Source: Maridesulfovibrio sp. (GTDB lineage: Bacteria > Desulfobacterota > Desulfovibrionia > Desulfovibrionales > Desulfovibrionaceae). Taken from it: 64,000 bases of DNA. The notes under the pieces were generated by a model. That model saw only the letters and a list, made by a program, of their open reading frames with translations, had not been told where the DNA came from and did no database searches. The translations under genes and the position numbers were made by a program. The stretch lies in NCBI RefSeq assembly GCF_963667685.1, contig NZ_OY763930.1, forward strand, positions 974,501-1,038,500. Reading direction: 5' to 3'. Below, piece after piece: positions 37,132-46,966 of the stretch (its first letter is position 1; every line of letters begins with the position of its first letter).

Positions 37132-38019
37132 TTACTTCAGCAGGACATCAGCAAGAGTCCCCGCAAAAAGCATAACCGAGATAACACCGTTTAGTGTAAA
37201 GAAAGCAACATTAACTTTGCTCATATCATCTGCGGAAATAACCTGATGCTCAAAGATAAGCAGGCCGCCCACAAAGGCCAGAGTAAAGAAATATATCTCG
37301 CTGAGCCCGGCTGCCAGACCTCCCAAAGCAAAGAAAATAACAGTATTCACATGACTGAATGTGGAGATGGTCAAAGCCTTTTCAATACCAAGATTTGCCG
37401 GGACTGAATTTAGCCCCCGCTTGCGGTCAAACTTCCGGTCCTGAGTAGCGTAAAGTATATCGAATCCTGCCACCCAGAAAGTTACACCGAAAAAGAACAG
37501 GATCGCAGGAAGAGTGAATTTGGGGTCAACACTCAGCCAGCCGGCGACCGGTGCCAGACCAAGAACGGAGCCGAGCACAAAGTGGCAAAGCAGTGTGAAA
37601 CGCTTGGTCAGAGAATAGAAAGCTGACCATGCCAGCGCAAAATATGAAAGCTTGTAGCAGAGTTCGTTCATACCTTTACAGGCAAACACAAAAACCACTG
37701 CACAAACAACGATAAAGCAAAAAGTAAAAAGGATACTCAATTCACCGGTTACCAGCGGACGGGTCCGGGTGCGCGGATTTTCGCTGTCTATATTAATGTC
37801 AAAAAGCCTGTTCACTGCCATGGCAAAAGAACGAACTGCGACCATTGCAACTGTTAGTAGCGCAAAAGACTTGAAATCTGCCGCCCCGTCAGTAGCAAGG
37901 AAATAGCCCATAAAAGCAAACGGCAATGCAAAAATTGAGTGCTCAATCTTAATCATCCGGCAGACAAGAACTATATTTCCCCATAACATCTTCAAGTACT
38001 TGAAAAGCATATCCTTCAA
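37132..38019 (-). CDS. UbiA-family prenyltransferase
   Basis: 295-aa multi-pass membrane enzyme. First Asp-rich motif N70-RLFD-IN-ID78 and second motif YATQDRKFDRKRG bind Mg2+ and the polyprenyl diphosphate. UbiA-like proteins prenylate an aromatic acceptor; in bacteria lacking ubiquinone this subgroup is usually tied to menaquinone made by the futalosine route (MqnP), an inference here. The TTG start at 38019 has GGAG 7 bases upstream. It follows the YdcZ-like gene by 21 bases in the same transcript. Confidence 0.88.
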   Translation of the reverse strand: MKDMLFKYLKMLWGNIVLVCRMIKIEHSIFALPFAFMGYFLATDGAADFKSFALLTVAMVAVRSFAMAVNRLFDINIDSENPRTRTRPLVTGELSILFTFCFIVVCAVVFVFACKGMNELCYKLSYFALAWSAFYSLTKRFTLLCHFVLGSVLGLAPVAGWLSVDPKFTLPAILFFFGVTFWVAGFDILYATQDRKFDRKRGLNSVPANLGIEKALTISTFSHVNTVIFFALGGLAAGLSEIYFFTLAFVGGLLIFEHQVISADDMSKVNVAFFTLNGVISVMLFAGTLADVLLK

Positions 38020-38040
38020 AATCCCACTCCTTGATGTTTA

Positions 38041-38484
38041 CTAAAATTTTTCCACCATCACAGCACCGACAACAATCAACAATGCCCCTGCGATACGTGC
38101 AATAGTCGCCTCCCGCACGGCATAACCTATGAGTCCGTAGTGGTCCAGCAGAATGGACGCAACCATCTGCCCCGCCACCATCCAGCACATCATGGTTCCT
38201 GCCCCGAGCACCGGCGCAACAATTACTGCCGCAGCTACAAAAAAAGCCCCCATCAAACCGCCGGTCCACATCCACAAAGGACCCTTGACGACAGAAGCAA
38301 CAGCGGGCAGCGGAACCTTCGTAAAATATGCATAGGCCAGCAGACTGAACGTGCCCACGGCGAAAGAAATGATCGCCGCTAAAACAGGATCACCCACGAA
38401 ACCTTTCAACTTCAGGTTTACTCCGGCCTGAGTAGGAGCCAAGGCCCCGAAAACAAATGCCATGATGATATAAAACAACCGCAT
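38041..38484 (-). CDS. YdcZ/DUF606 family DMT-type membrane protein
   Basis: 147 aa with five hydrophobic segments, matching the short DUF606 (YdcZ) branch of the drug/metabolite transporter superfamily (GALAPTQAGVNLKLKGFVGD, then GPLWMWTGGLMGAFFV). Such half-size proteins probably dimerise. Substrate unknown. Upstream of ubiA-like gene. Confidence 0.82.
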   Translation of the reverse strand: MRLFYIIMAFVFGALAPTQAGVNLKLKGFVGDPVLAAIISFAVGTFSLLAYAYFTKVPLPAVASVVKGPLWMWTGGLMGAFFVAAAVIVAPVLGAGTMMCWMVAGQMVASILLDHYGLIGYAVREATIARIAGALLIVVGAVMVEKF

Positions 38485-38545
38485 AAACTACCTCTCTCCT
38501 GAATTACTCGGACACGATACATTGCAATAGCTGCAAACACAATAA

Positions 38546-38574
38546 AGCCCGCTGAAACTGTGTTCCAACGGGCT
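38546..38574 (-). terminator. Terminator of tyrS
   Basis: Stem AGCCCG / CGGGCT with an interrupted inner helix; on the minus strand followed by TTTATTGTGTTT. Confidence 0.65.
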
Positions 38575-38597
38575 GATTAAATCATTTTCAGGCAGTG

Positions 38598-39866
38598 CTA
38601 TTTAACAGTGACCAAACCGTAATTCTTTTTACCTTTGCGAATAAGCATGCATTCTCCGCCAATGAAATCATCATCACCGGGCACGTAATCGAATTCGGAA
38701 ACGCGTTCGTTGTTGATGTACAGCCCTCCACCGCTGATGTCCTTACGGGCCTGACCTTTGGATTTAACCATGCCCAGATCAAGCAGAATCTGTGGCAGAT
38801 CAGGCAGATCACCTTTTGCGTATTCTACGCCGGGAGCTGCTTCCATAGCACTGCGCAGAGTTTTGGCATCAACAGACTTAATGTCGCCTTTGCCAAACAG
38901 GGCAGATGTTGCGTCCTGAACTTTTTTCAGCTCTTCTTTGCCGTGGATCATAATAGTTGTTTCCTCGGCCAAACGCTTGTGAGCGGCACGCATGTGGGGT
39001 GCTTCTTCATGCTCTTTAGCAATCTCTGCAATTTCCTCTTCGGTGAGGAAAGTAAAGTACTTGAGGAAGTTGATCACATCACGGTCATCAGTATTGATCC
39101 AGAACTGATAGAAAGTGTAGGGCGAAGTCAGTTCAGGGTTCAGGAAAACAGCGTTGCCTTCACTCTTACCGAACTTCTGGCCGGATGCGGTTGTAATCAG
39201 CGGGAAGGTTACAGCAAAACCTTCGCCCTGTGCTTTACGGCGGATCAATTCGCAACCTGCGGTGATGTTCCCCCACTGATCGCCGCCGCCAATCTGAAGC
39301 TGGCAGCCTTTCTCTTTGTAGAGATGGTAGTAATCATAGCCCTGCAAAAGCATATAACTGAATTCGGTATAAGAAATGCCGACATCATCGCGCCCGAAAC
39401 GGCCTTTCACAGACTCCTTAGCCATCATCCAGTTAATGGTAAAATGCTTGCCAACGTCACGAAGCATTTCGAGATATGAAATATCTTTGGTCCAATCATA
39501 GTTGTTTACAACTTCTGCCTTCTCGCCAGTATTTCGCTCGCAGAACTCTTCGATCTGTGCCTTGATGTTTGCAGCCTGGGATTCGACTTTCTCAATACTG
39601 GAAAATTCCCTTTCCTTATCTTTACCACTGGGGTCGCCGATGCGTCCGGTTGCGCCGCCGAGCAGGAACAGAGGGTTATGCCCAGCACGTTTCATGCGCA
39701 CGAGGCACAGCAGAGGAACAAGGTTACCGATATGCAGGCTGTCGGCAGTGGGATCGAAGCCGCAATACATGTACTGACCCGGAGTATCCAGATACTCGCG
39801 TACCTTCTCTTCGTCAGAAACCTGATTGATCAGCCCTCGCCACTTTAGTTCGTCGTAAATGTTCAT
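38598..39866 (-). CDS. tyrS: Tyrosyl-tRNA synthetase
   Basis: Class I synthetase, 422 aa from the ATG at 39866 (AGAGG 9 bases upstream); the 33 residues upstream in frame come from a repeat-bearing spacer. Signatures: YCGFDPTADSLHIGN (HIGN at 45-48), ATP loop KFGKS (231-235), tyrosine pocket QGYDYYHLY and GGGDQWGN. An S4 RNA-binding domain closes it (SKGQARKDISGGGLYINNE). Downstream of ymdB on the same strand, with repeat copy B in between. Confidence 0.97.
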   Translation of the reverse strand: MNIYDELKWRGLINQVSDEEKVREYLDTPGQYMYCGFDPTADSLHIGNLVPLLCLVRMKRAGHNPLFLLGGATGRIGDPSGKDKEREFSSIEKVESQAANIKAQIEEFCERNTGEKAEVVNNYDWTKDISYLEMLRDVGKHFTINWMMAKESVKGRFGRDDVGISYTEFSYMLLQGYDYYHLYKEKGCQLQIGGGDQWGNITAGCELIRRKAQGEGFAVTFPLITTASGQKFGKSEGNAVFLNPELTSPYTFYQFWINTDDRDVINFLKYFTFLTEEEIAEIAKEHEEAPHMRAAHKRLAEETTIMIHGKEELKKVQDATSALFGKGDIKSVDAKTLRSAMEAAPGVEYAKGDLPDLPQILLDLGMVKSKGQARKDISGGGLYINNERVSEFDYVPGDDDFIGGECMLIRKGKKNYGLVTVK

Positions 39867-39907
39867 TTGGTTAAACCTCTTTAAGATGTATTTATTTGCC
39901 TGCATTA

Positions 39908-40050
39908 GGCATGCCTTCGGCGAGCCTCCCGGCGGGAACTTTAGATCGATTTTGATACGCTTCACGCTTTTTGGCGATGTGATTTCGCCTCCGGCGGCTT
40001 ATACCCTTTTGCAAAAGGGTATAAGAATCCCAAAACCTTTAACTAAGCTT
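39908..40050. repeat. Dispersed palindromic repeat, copy B (most complete)
   Basis: Modules in order: CCTTCGGCGAGCCTCCCGGC, TTTTGATACGCTTCACGC, TCGCCTCCGGCGGCTTAT, palindrome ACCCTTTTGCAAAAGGGT, TAAGAATCCCAAAACC and AAGCTTC. The first and last modules match copy E closely, the middle ones copy A. It fills the space between ymdB and tyrS. Confidence 0.75.
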
Positions 40051-40094
40051 CACTGGAATAGCTCTACGATAGGTAATATTTTTATGAAATTATC

Positions 40095-40883
40095 TTATAC
40101 TGTCATTCGGCCTGAATTATATGTCTCAATTGAGACCGTCAGGCCTGTTTCTTCTTCAATTTCAAGCAGTACACCCTGAAGTTCTGACGGTCCGGATGCT
40201 ACTTTCCACTTCTGGGGCAGTCCGGTCACAAATCTCTTAATCACCGGATTGGGGCTTAATCCCAGACAGGACTCGACAGGACCGCACATACCTGCGTCTG
40301 TAATGTATCCGGTGCCGTTTTCAAAAATACGGGCATCATTGGTCTGCACGTGGGTATGGGTTCCCAAGACAGCACTGACCCGCCCGTCAAGATAACGCCC
40401 GAGACACTGTTTTTCCGAGGTAGCCTCTGCATGAAAATCGACAATCCTGATCTTGATTTCAGGATCGATCTCTTCAAGAATCTTATCCGCACACTTAAAC
40501 GGGCATTCAACCGGATTCATGAAAACACGGCCCTGCAAATTGATAACCGCCACGGGCACTTGACCACGGACGATGAAAGAAGTCCAGCCCCTTCCGCGAG
40601 TTCCTTCCGGCAGGTTAGCCGGACGGACAATACGCTCGCTGGTTTTGAGAAATGCATAAATATTACTGAACTTCCATATATGGTTACCGGAAGTCAGCAG
40701 ATCAATTCCAGACTCCAGCAGCTGCTGCGCATTCTTGATCGAAAGTCCCACGCCCTGCGACCCGTTTTCCCCGTTGGCAATCACAAGATCAAGGCTAAGT
40801 TCTTCACGAAGAACCTTAACCTTGGCTGCAATTGCCTTACGACCGGGCCGCCCGAATATGTCACCGAGAAAAAGTATACGCAT
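40095..40883 (-). CDS. ymdB: YmdB-type metallophosphoesterase
   Basis: 262 aa, calcineurin-like fold of the YmdB (TIGR00282) group. Metal ligands are visible at D8 (LGDIFG), E39-N40 (ANGENG), N67-H68 (SGNHIW) and the HAEATSEK and GTHTHVQTND segments. Characterised members hydrolyse 2',3'-cAMP and, in Bacillus, influence RNase Y and biofilm formation. The gene follows rny directly, as in Bacillus, supporting the link. Confidence 0.93.
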   Translation of the reverse strand: MRILFLGDIFGRPGRKAIAAKVKVLREELSLDLVIANGENGSQGVGLSIKNAQQLLESGIDLLTSGNHIWKFSNIYAFLKTSERIVRPANLPEGTRGRGWTSFIVRGQVPVAVINLQGRVFMNPVECPFKCADKILEEIDPEIKIRIVDFHAEATSEKQCLGRYLDGRVSAVLGTHTHVQTNDARIFENGTGYITDAGMCGPVESCLGLSPNPVIKRFVTGLPQKWKVASGPSELQGVLLEIEEETGLTVSIETYNSGRMTV

Positions 40884-40910
40884 GGGAGTATTTCCAAACC
40901 TTCTCCTCCA

Positions 40911-40997
40911 ACTAAGGATTCCAAAGGTGATTATCTACTTTGGCCGCCGGAGGCAAAATCAATTCATCAAAAAAGCGATGGCGCATCAATATCAAAG
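40911..40997. repeat. Dispersed palindromic repeat, copy C
   Basis: Reverse orientation relative to copy B: GGATTCCAAAGG, CTTTGGCCGCCGGAGGC, AAAATCAATTCATCAAAAAA, GCGATGGCGCATCAATATC. It lies between rny and ymdB, so ymdB is flanked by two copies. Confidence 0.65.
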
Positions 40998-41028
40998 ATA
41001 AAGAAAAGGCCCGGTGAACCGGGCCTTT
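40998..41028 (-). terminator. Terminator of rny
   Basis: 10-bp stem AAAGGCCCGG / CCGGGCCTTT, TGAA loop, followed on the minus strand by TTTTCTTTATC. The rny stop lies 11 bases before it. Confidence 0.85.
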
Positions 41029-41039
41029 CAGGAAGTTAT

Positions 41040-42596
41040 TTACTTTGCATAGCCCACCGAGCGCCGTTCGCGGATAACGGTCACGCGAATTTGTCCCGGA
41101 TAGGTCATGTTGTTCTCGATCTTGGTGGCAATGTCTTTACAGAGCATATGGGTATTATCATCAGATACTTTTTCAGCATCGACCATAACCCTGATCTCAC
41201 GGCCGGCCTGAATGGCGTAGGCTTTGGACACTCCATCAAAACCGGTGGCTACGTTTTCAAGCTCTTCGAGGCGCTTAACGTAGTTTTCCAGCAGCTCCTT
41301 ACGTGCACCGGGACGGGCTCCGGAAAGGGAGTCCGCAGCCTGTACGAGAGTTGCGAGCACGGATTTAGGCGGAATATCTTCGTGGTGAGCCTGAATAGCA
41401 TGGATGATCTCTTTTGATTCACCATGTTTCTTGGCGAGATCAGCGCCGATAACCGCGTGCGGTCCTTCGATTTCATGGTCAACGGCTTTACCGATATCAT
41501 GCAGCAGACCGGCACGCTTGGCGATCTTCTCGTCCATACCCAGTTCTGCAGCCATGATTCCACAAAGGAAAGCCACTTCAAGGGAATGCTGAAGCACGTT
41601 CTGAGAGAAACTGGTACGGTACTGCAACTGGCCGAGGAGTTTAACGATCTCGGGATGGATGCCGTGCACACCAACGTCAAAGGTTGCCTGTTCACCGATC
41701 TCACGCAATTTGACGTCCATTTCCTGCTCGACCTTGTTGACGATGTCTTCAATTCGTGCGGGATGGATACGCCCATCGTGAATCAGTCTCTCAAGAGCCT
41801 GCTTGGCGACTTCACGCCGCAGCGGGCTGTAAGCGGACAGGACTACGGTTTCCGGAGTGTCATCAATGATCAGGTCAACACCGGTAGCAGCTTCAAGAGC
41901 GCGGATGTTGCGGCCTTCACGACCGATGATGCGTCCCTTCATATCCTCGGAAGGCAGGGTCACAGCGGTAACAGTCTGTTCGTTTACATAATCGCCGGAG
42001 TAACGCTGGATAGCAAGAGCAAGAATCTTGCGGGCCTTGCGTGATCCCTCTTCCTTGGCTTCCATTTCAATGGAACGAACCATTTTGGCCGCCTCATGAC
42101 GGGTTCGGCTTTCAATTTCAGTCAGCAGTTTTTCGCGGGCTTCCTCAACAGTCAGACCGGAGACTTCCTGCAACCTGCGTTCGTGTTCGTCTTTCCTCTT
42201 TTCGAGGTCTTCGCGAAGTGTTTCGAGCTGCTTCTCTTTCTTGATCATGCGCTTTTCAAGGGCCACAACTTCGGACTCTTTGCTGGCAACTTTTTCAAGC
42301 TTATTTTCGAGACGCTCTTCTTTTTCCTGGAGGCGCTCTTCCTGGCGTTTTAGGCCGCGCTCCATTTCTTTATACTCGTTTTCCTGCTCTTTTTTAAGAG
42401 CATAGACTTCATCCTGCCCCTGAAGCTTAATCTCTTTTTTCATAGCTTCAGCTTCTTTGCGGGCTTCCTGTACAATACGGTCAGCTAATCCCTGAGAATC
42501 AGCCAAACGCTTGGAATTCACATATCGGTGCAAGGCGTATCCGCCGGCGGCACCAAGGGCTATTCCAAATATAATTAGAAAAATATCCCCAAACAT
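41040..42596 (-). CDS. rny: Ribonuclease Y
   Basis: Membrane-anchored endoribonuclease starting mRNA decay. 518 aa from the ATG at 42596 (AAGGAG 6 bases upstream). One N-terminal TM helix (FLIIFGIALGAAGGYALH), a long charged coiled coil to about residue 200, a KH domain with IIGREGRNIRALE, and an HD domain with LLHDIGKAVDHEIEG. All parts are intact. First of the rny-ymdB pair, following 6S RNA. Confidence 0.97.
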   Translation of the reverse strand: MFGDIFLIIFGIALGAAGGYALHRYVNSKRLADSQGLADRIVQEARKEAEAMKKEIKLQGQDEVYALKKEQENEYKEMERGLKRQEERLQEKEERLENKLEKVASKESEVVALEKRMIKKEKQLETLREDLEKRKDEHERRLQEVSGLTVEEAREKLLTEIESRTRHEAAKMVRSIEMEAKEEGSRKARKILALAIQRYSGDYVNEQTVTAVTLPSEDMKGRIIGREGRNIRALEAATGVDLIIDDTPETVVLSAYSPLRREVAKQALERLIHDGRIHPARIEDIVNKVEQEMDVKLREIGEQATFDVGVHGIHPEIVKLLGQLQYRTSFSQNVLQHSLEVAFLCGIMAAELGMDEKIAKRAGLLHDIGKAVDHEIEGPHAVIGADLAKKHGESKEIIHAIQAHHEDIPPKSVLATLVQAADSLSGARPGARKELLENYVKRLEELENVATGFDGVSKAYAIQAGREIRVMVDAEKVSDDNTHMLCKDIATKIENNMTYPGQIRVTVIRERRSVGYAK

Positions 42597-42803
42597 GCCT
42601 TTCTCCTTTGTATGTTGACAGGCCACAGCGGACCTGATGCGGCATTACCGATTTGTCAAATCGGAAAGATTATAACAATCTGCAATGAAAGGTAAGGCAG
42701 AGAATAAAAAGCAGGCTGGGTGAGATGAGATTTAAGCGGTATGGCAGAAAAATACAATGAATTTAACGTTTTAATTCATACCAATTCCGAGAATCCCTAA
42801 AAA

Positions 42804-42988
42804 GGGACCCCGGAGATGCCGTGTTGCCATATACGTTAGAACCTAGTCTAACAGGTGGGCGCTGCCCCCGGAATTTAAGGCTTCCCGGTCAAACCGGGCC
42901 TGCACACCATTCCGGTGATGCTTGCTCCCTTACTTTTTATATTGGTTCAAAAGCCATAGGGCAATCACGCACTCCCCAGGGAAATTTC
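42804..42988 (-). ncRNA. ssrS: 6S RNA
   Basis: Regulatory RNA that traps housekeeping RNA polymerase. On the minus strand the 5' part AAATTTCCCTGGGGAG pairs with the 3' part CGGCATCTCCGGGG to make the closing stem, extended by GTGATTGCC with GGCAACAC. The central bubble carries GAAGCCTTAAA, identical to the E. coli 6S core. The 3' end runs into TTTTT. About 185 nt; ends are approximate. Location directly after zapA is the same linkage as in E. coli. Confidence 0.85.
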
Positions 42989-43022
42989 TTATATCTTAAA
43001 AAGTTCTGCAATGCACAACTTA

Positions 43023-43271
43023 TCACTTCTCTAACAGCGCGTTAATTTTCTCTTCCATCATTTCAAGCTTGCGGCTGTGTTCAAGGTAGTCATCGGCCAG
43101 ACTCAAAGCCAGACAAGTAAGCAGCTTTTCTCTGCTAACATCTGTCCCCCCCCGTGTTAGCCCCTCAAATCTTTCTTCAAGGACTCCTTTGGCGGCTTCG
43201 ATTCTTTCTTTATCCGCGTCAGTCTTAAATGAAATTTCAAGACCAAGCACAGGCATTGTATAACGGGGCAT
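43023..43271 (-). CDS. zapA: Cell division protein ZapA
   Basis: 82 aa. ZapA crosslinks FtsZ protofilaments. The N-terminal VLGLEISFKTDADKERIEAA is the family motif and the C-terminal half is a coiled coil (LEHSRKLEMMEEKINALL). Lies between the ZapB-like gene and 6S RNA. Confidence 0.9.
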   Translation of the reverse strand: MPRYTMPVLGLEISFKTDADKERIEAAKGVLEERFEGLTRGGTDVSREKLLTCLALSLADDYLEHSRKLEMMEEKINALLEK

Positions 43272-43349
43272 ATTTATCCGGTGACCGTAATCCTCTAAAA
43301 TTTTATATAAATCCGACCCCCTGTCGTCAGAAGGCCGGAACTAACAACA

Positions 43350-43526
43350 TTATTCGAGGGTACCTTCAACTTTATTCAGGAGAACTTCAATGCGACCGCG
43401 GACTTCGTCCTTGCGCTGTTTCTCCTGATCCAGCTCCTCAAGAAGAAAAGCATTTTCTTCTTCGAGTTGCTTAATTTTTTGCAGCATTTTATCGAAACGT
43501 TCTTCCAATTGAGCGATTATTTCCAT
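43350..43526 (-). CDS. Small coiled-coil protein, ZapB-like
   Basis: 58 aa, almost one continuous coiled coil: MEIIAQLEERFDKMLQKIK, QLEEENAFLLEELDQEKQ, then a short end LLNKVEGTLE. ZapB of E. coli is also a short pure coiled coil acting at the Z-ring; the position immediately upstream of zapA supports the analogy, though coiled coils are poor evidence of homology. It starts 31 bases after the glmU stop. Confidence 0.75.
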   Translation of the reverse strand: MEIIAQLEERFDKMLQKIKQLEEENAFLLEELDQEKQRKDEVRGRIEVLLNKVEGTLE

Positions 43527-43557
43527 AGTCCTAACCTAATACCTTATCTTTACAAAA

Positions 43558-44940
43558 TCAAGACTTCTTAAAAGTCCGGGAAATGTTGACCTGTTTGCCT
43601 CTTGCAACACCGAGGTCCCCATCCTTAACATTTTTAGTTATTGTTGATCCGGCACCGATTAAAGCACCTTTGCCGATGGTCACGGGAGCGACTAAAGCGG
43701 TATTACTGCCAATAAACGCCCCTTCACCAATAACGGTCTTATGCTTGTTGACCCCATCGTAGTTGCAAGTGATCGTCCCCGCACCTATATTCGTTTCGGC
43801 TCCGATTTCACAGTCCCCAAGATAGGTCAAATGACTGGCCTTTGCACCCTTGCCGAGTACGGCCTTTTTCATTTCAACAAAGTTACCGACCTTGGCTCCT
43901 TCTTTCAGAACGGCTCCGGGACGTAAACGTCCATATGGCCCAACCATACAATCGGGCCCGACCTGAGCTTCTTCAAGATGGCTGTACGCTTTTATCAAAG
44001 CACCGCCGGAAACAAAACTATCCACAATACGGCAGTGAGATTCAACAACAGCACCGCGTTCAATTTTAGACCGGCCATATATCTCACAAGGCCCGAAAAT
44101 TTCAGCTCCCGGTTCAACTTCTGCACCGGGGCCGACAACAACAGACTCCCAGTTATGCAAGGTCACACCGTTCTTAAGCAATTTTTCTGCACCTCGCAAA
44201 CGCAGAGAACTCTCTGCCTGAGCAAGCTCAAAAGGGCTGTTAATGCCCATGAGATCGGCAGAATTACCTGCATTAACTGCGGTCACGTTCATGCCACATT
44301 CAACAGCTAGGTCAACAAGATCAGTAATATAATACTCTCCGCTATTATTATTGTTGTTCAATTTACTAAGCAATTTTTCTACTGCAGAAATTTTCAAACA
44401 ATATAATCCGGCATTGACCTCACCACTTATTGGACCATGAACATTTTCATCAAAATCTTTTGCCTCGACAATAGCGGTAACCTGCCCGCTGCTATCCCTG
44501 ATTACTCTTCCAAAAGAAGCAGGATCATCAGGTGTAATGCTCACGAAAGCAAGGTCGGAACTTTCCTGTTTCACGGCATCCAAAAAATCACTGACAACCC
44601 GCTCCTGAATAAGAGGAGTATCGCCATTGATAACAAGGCAGTATTCCACTCCGGCAGAGGTAATGCGATCCCAGCCCTTCTGCAGGGCATGACCTGTTCC
44701 AAGTTGTTCTTCCTGGAGCACAAAGCGGTCTTTCATTTCGGGAAATGCCTTCTCAACCTGCCCCGCCTCAAAGCCTACAATAGTAAATACCGCATCTCCG
44801 AGGACAGGTTTAAGCGCCTTATATACATAGTAGAGCATAGACTCACCCAACAAAGTCTTCAGAACTTTGGGGCTGTCTGAATGCATACGCGTCCCCTTGC
44901 CTCCGGCAAGAACAAGGGCACAGGCAAAAGAATTATTCAT
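43558..44940 (-). CDS. glmU: Bifunctional GlmU (UDP-GlcNAc pyrophosphorylase/acetyltransferase)
   Basis: Makes UDP-N-acetylglucosamine for peptidoglycan and LPS. 460 aa. N-terminal uridylyltransferase with LAGGKGTRMHSDSPK and the MINGDTP-like VINGDTPL; C-terminal left-handed beta helix of hexapeptide repeats with GPYGRLRPGA, HLTYLGDCEIG and NIGAGTITCNYDG. First gene of a group continuing into the zapB-like gene and zapA. It follows the atp operon terminator. Confidence 0.97.
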   Translation of the reverse strand: MNNSFACALVLAGGKGTRMHSDSPKVLKTLLGESMLYYVYKALKPVLGDAVFTIVGFEAGQVEKAFPEMKDRFVLQEEQLGTGHALQKGWDRITSAGVEYCLVINGDTPLIQERVVSDFLDAVKQESSDLAFVSITPDDPASFGRVIRDSSGQVTAIVEAKDFDENVHGPISGEVNAGLYCLKISAVEKLLSKLNNNNNSGEYYITDLVDLAVECGMNVTAVNAGNSADLMGINSPFELAQAESSLRLRGAEKLLKNGVTLHNWESVVVGPGAEVEPGAEIFGPCEIYGRSKIERGAVVESHCRIVDSFVSGGALIKAYSHLEEAQVGPDCMVGPYGRLRPGAVLKEGAKVGNFVEMKKAVLGKGAKASHLTYLGDCEIGAETNIGAGTITCNYDGVNKHKTVIGEGAFIGSNTALVAPVTIGKGALIGAGSTITKNVKDGDLGVARGKQVNISRTFKKS

Positions 44941-45032
44941 ATAAACTACTCTCCAATATTAATTACTCGGGACTAGTTATCAGGTTGCTGCACTTGCGTA
45001 AATATAGAATTGCTACCGGATGCATCACAAAT

Positions 45033-45065
45033 AAAAAGGAGCAGACTGATTAATCAGTCTGCTCC
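45033..45065 (-). terminator. Terminator of atp operon
   Basis: Perfect 14-bp stem GGAGCAGACTGATT / AATCAGTCTGCTCC with almost no loop beyond the turn; on the minus strand followed by TTTTTATTT. Confidence 0.9.
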
Positions 45066-45102
45066 CTGATAGCCATGGGGCTTTTGGGGCTGAAACTAAG
45101 CT

Positions 45103-45531
45103 CTAGTGAGTGGTAGTCCCGGCCTTCTGGGCCGCATCTTTGCAGCTTAAGCGGGCGAGTGCTCTCTGGAGAGCAGCCTGCGCGCGAGCGGATTCGATGC
45201 GATCCTGTGCTTTAGCCAAACGAGCCTTCGCTTTTTCCTGAGCTTTCTGAGCCCGAGCGATGTCGATCTCAACGGCCTTTTCAGCAACTTCGGCGAGAAT
45301 GGTCACTTTGTTGTTTCCTACTTCGGCAAAACCGCCGGAAACAAAGATATAGTGAGTGCGGTTACCATCTTTAAAATAGAGGTTACCTACGCCGAGAGCC
45401 GAAAGAAAGGGTATGTGATTGGCCATAATACCAAACTCACCCTCAATTCCCGGGGCGCCGACATAGTCGACTTCCTGGGAAAGGACCTTGCGATCAGGAG
45501 TAACGATTTCCAAAAGGAGCTTACTAGCCAT
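45103..45531 (-). CDS. atpC: ATP synthase epsilon subunit
   Basis: 142 aa. N-terminal beta sandwich ([29 protein letters not shown] broken by the usual GEFG turn) and a C-terminal helical pair rich in A, K and R. Central-stalk subunit regulating ATP hydrolysis. Last gene of the operon. Confidence 0.96.
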   Translation of the reverse strand: MASKLLLEIVTPDRKVLSQEVDYVGAPGIEGEFGIMANHIPFLSALGVGNLYFKDGNRTHYIFVSGGFAEVGNNKVTILAEVAEKAVEIDIARAQKAQEKAKARLAKAQDRIESARAQAALQRALARLSCKDAAQKAGTTTH

Positions 45532-45545
45532 AATCGCGTCCTATG

Positions 45546-46961
<1,416 letters not shown>

Positions 46962-46966
46962 CTATA

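Noticed and set aside
40350-41417. 355-aa plus-strand frame spanning ymdB and rny ends
   Set aside because: Crosses a terminator and a repeat and lies antisense to two well-supported genes.
42821-43045. 74-aa plus-strand frame in the 6S RNA locus
   Set aside because: Covers the structured RNA on the other strand; no ribosome site or protein-like pattern.
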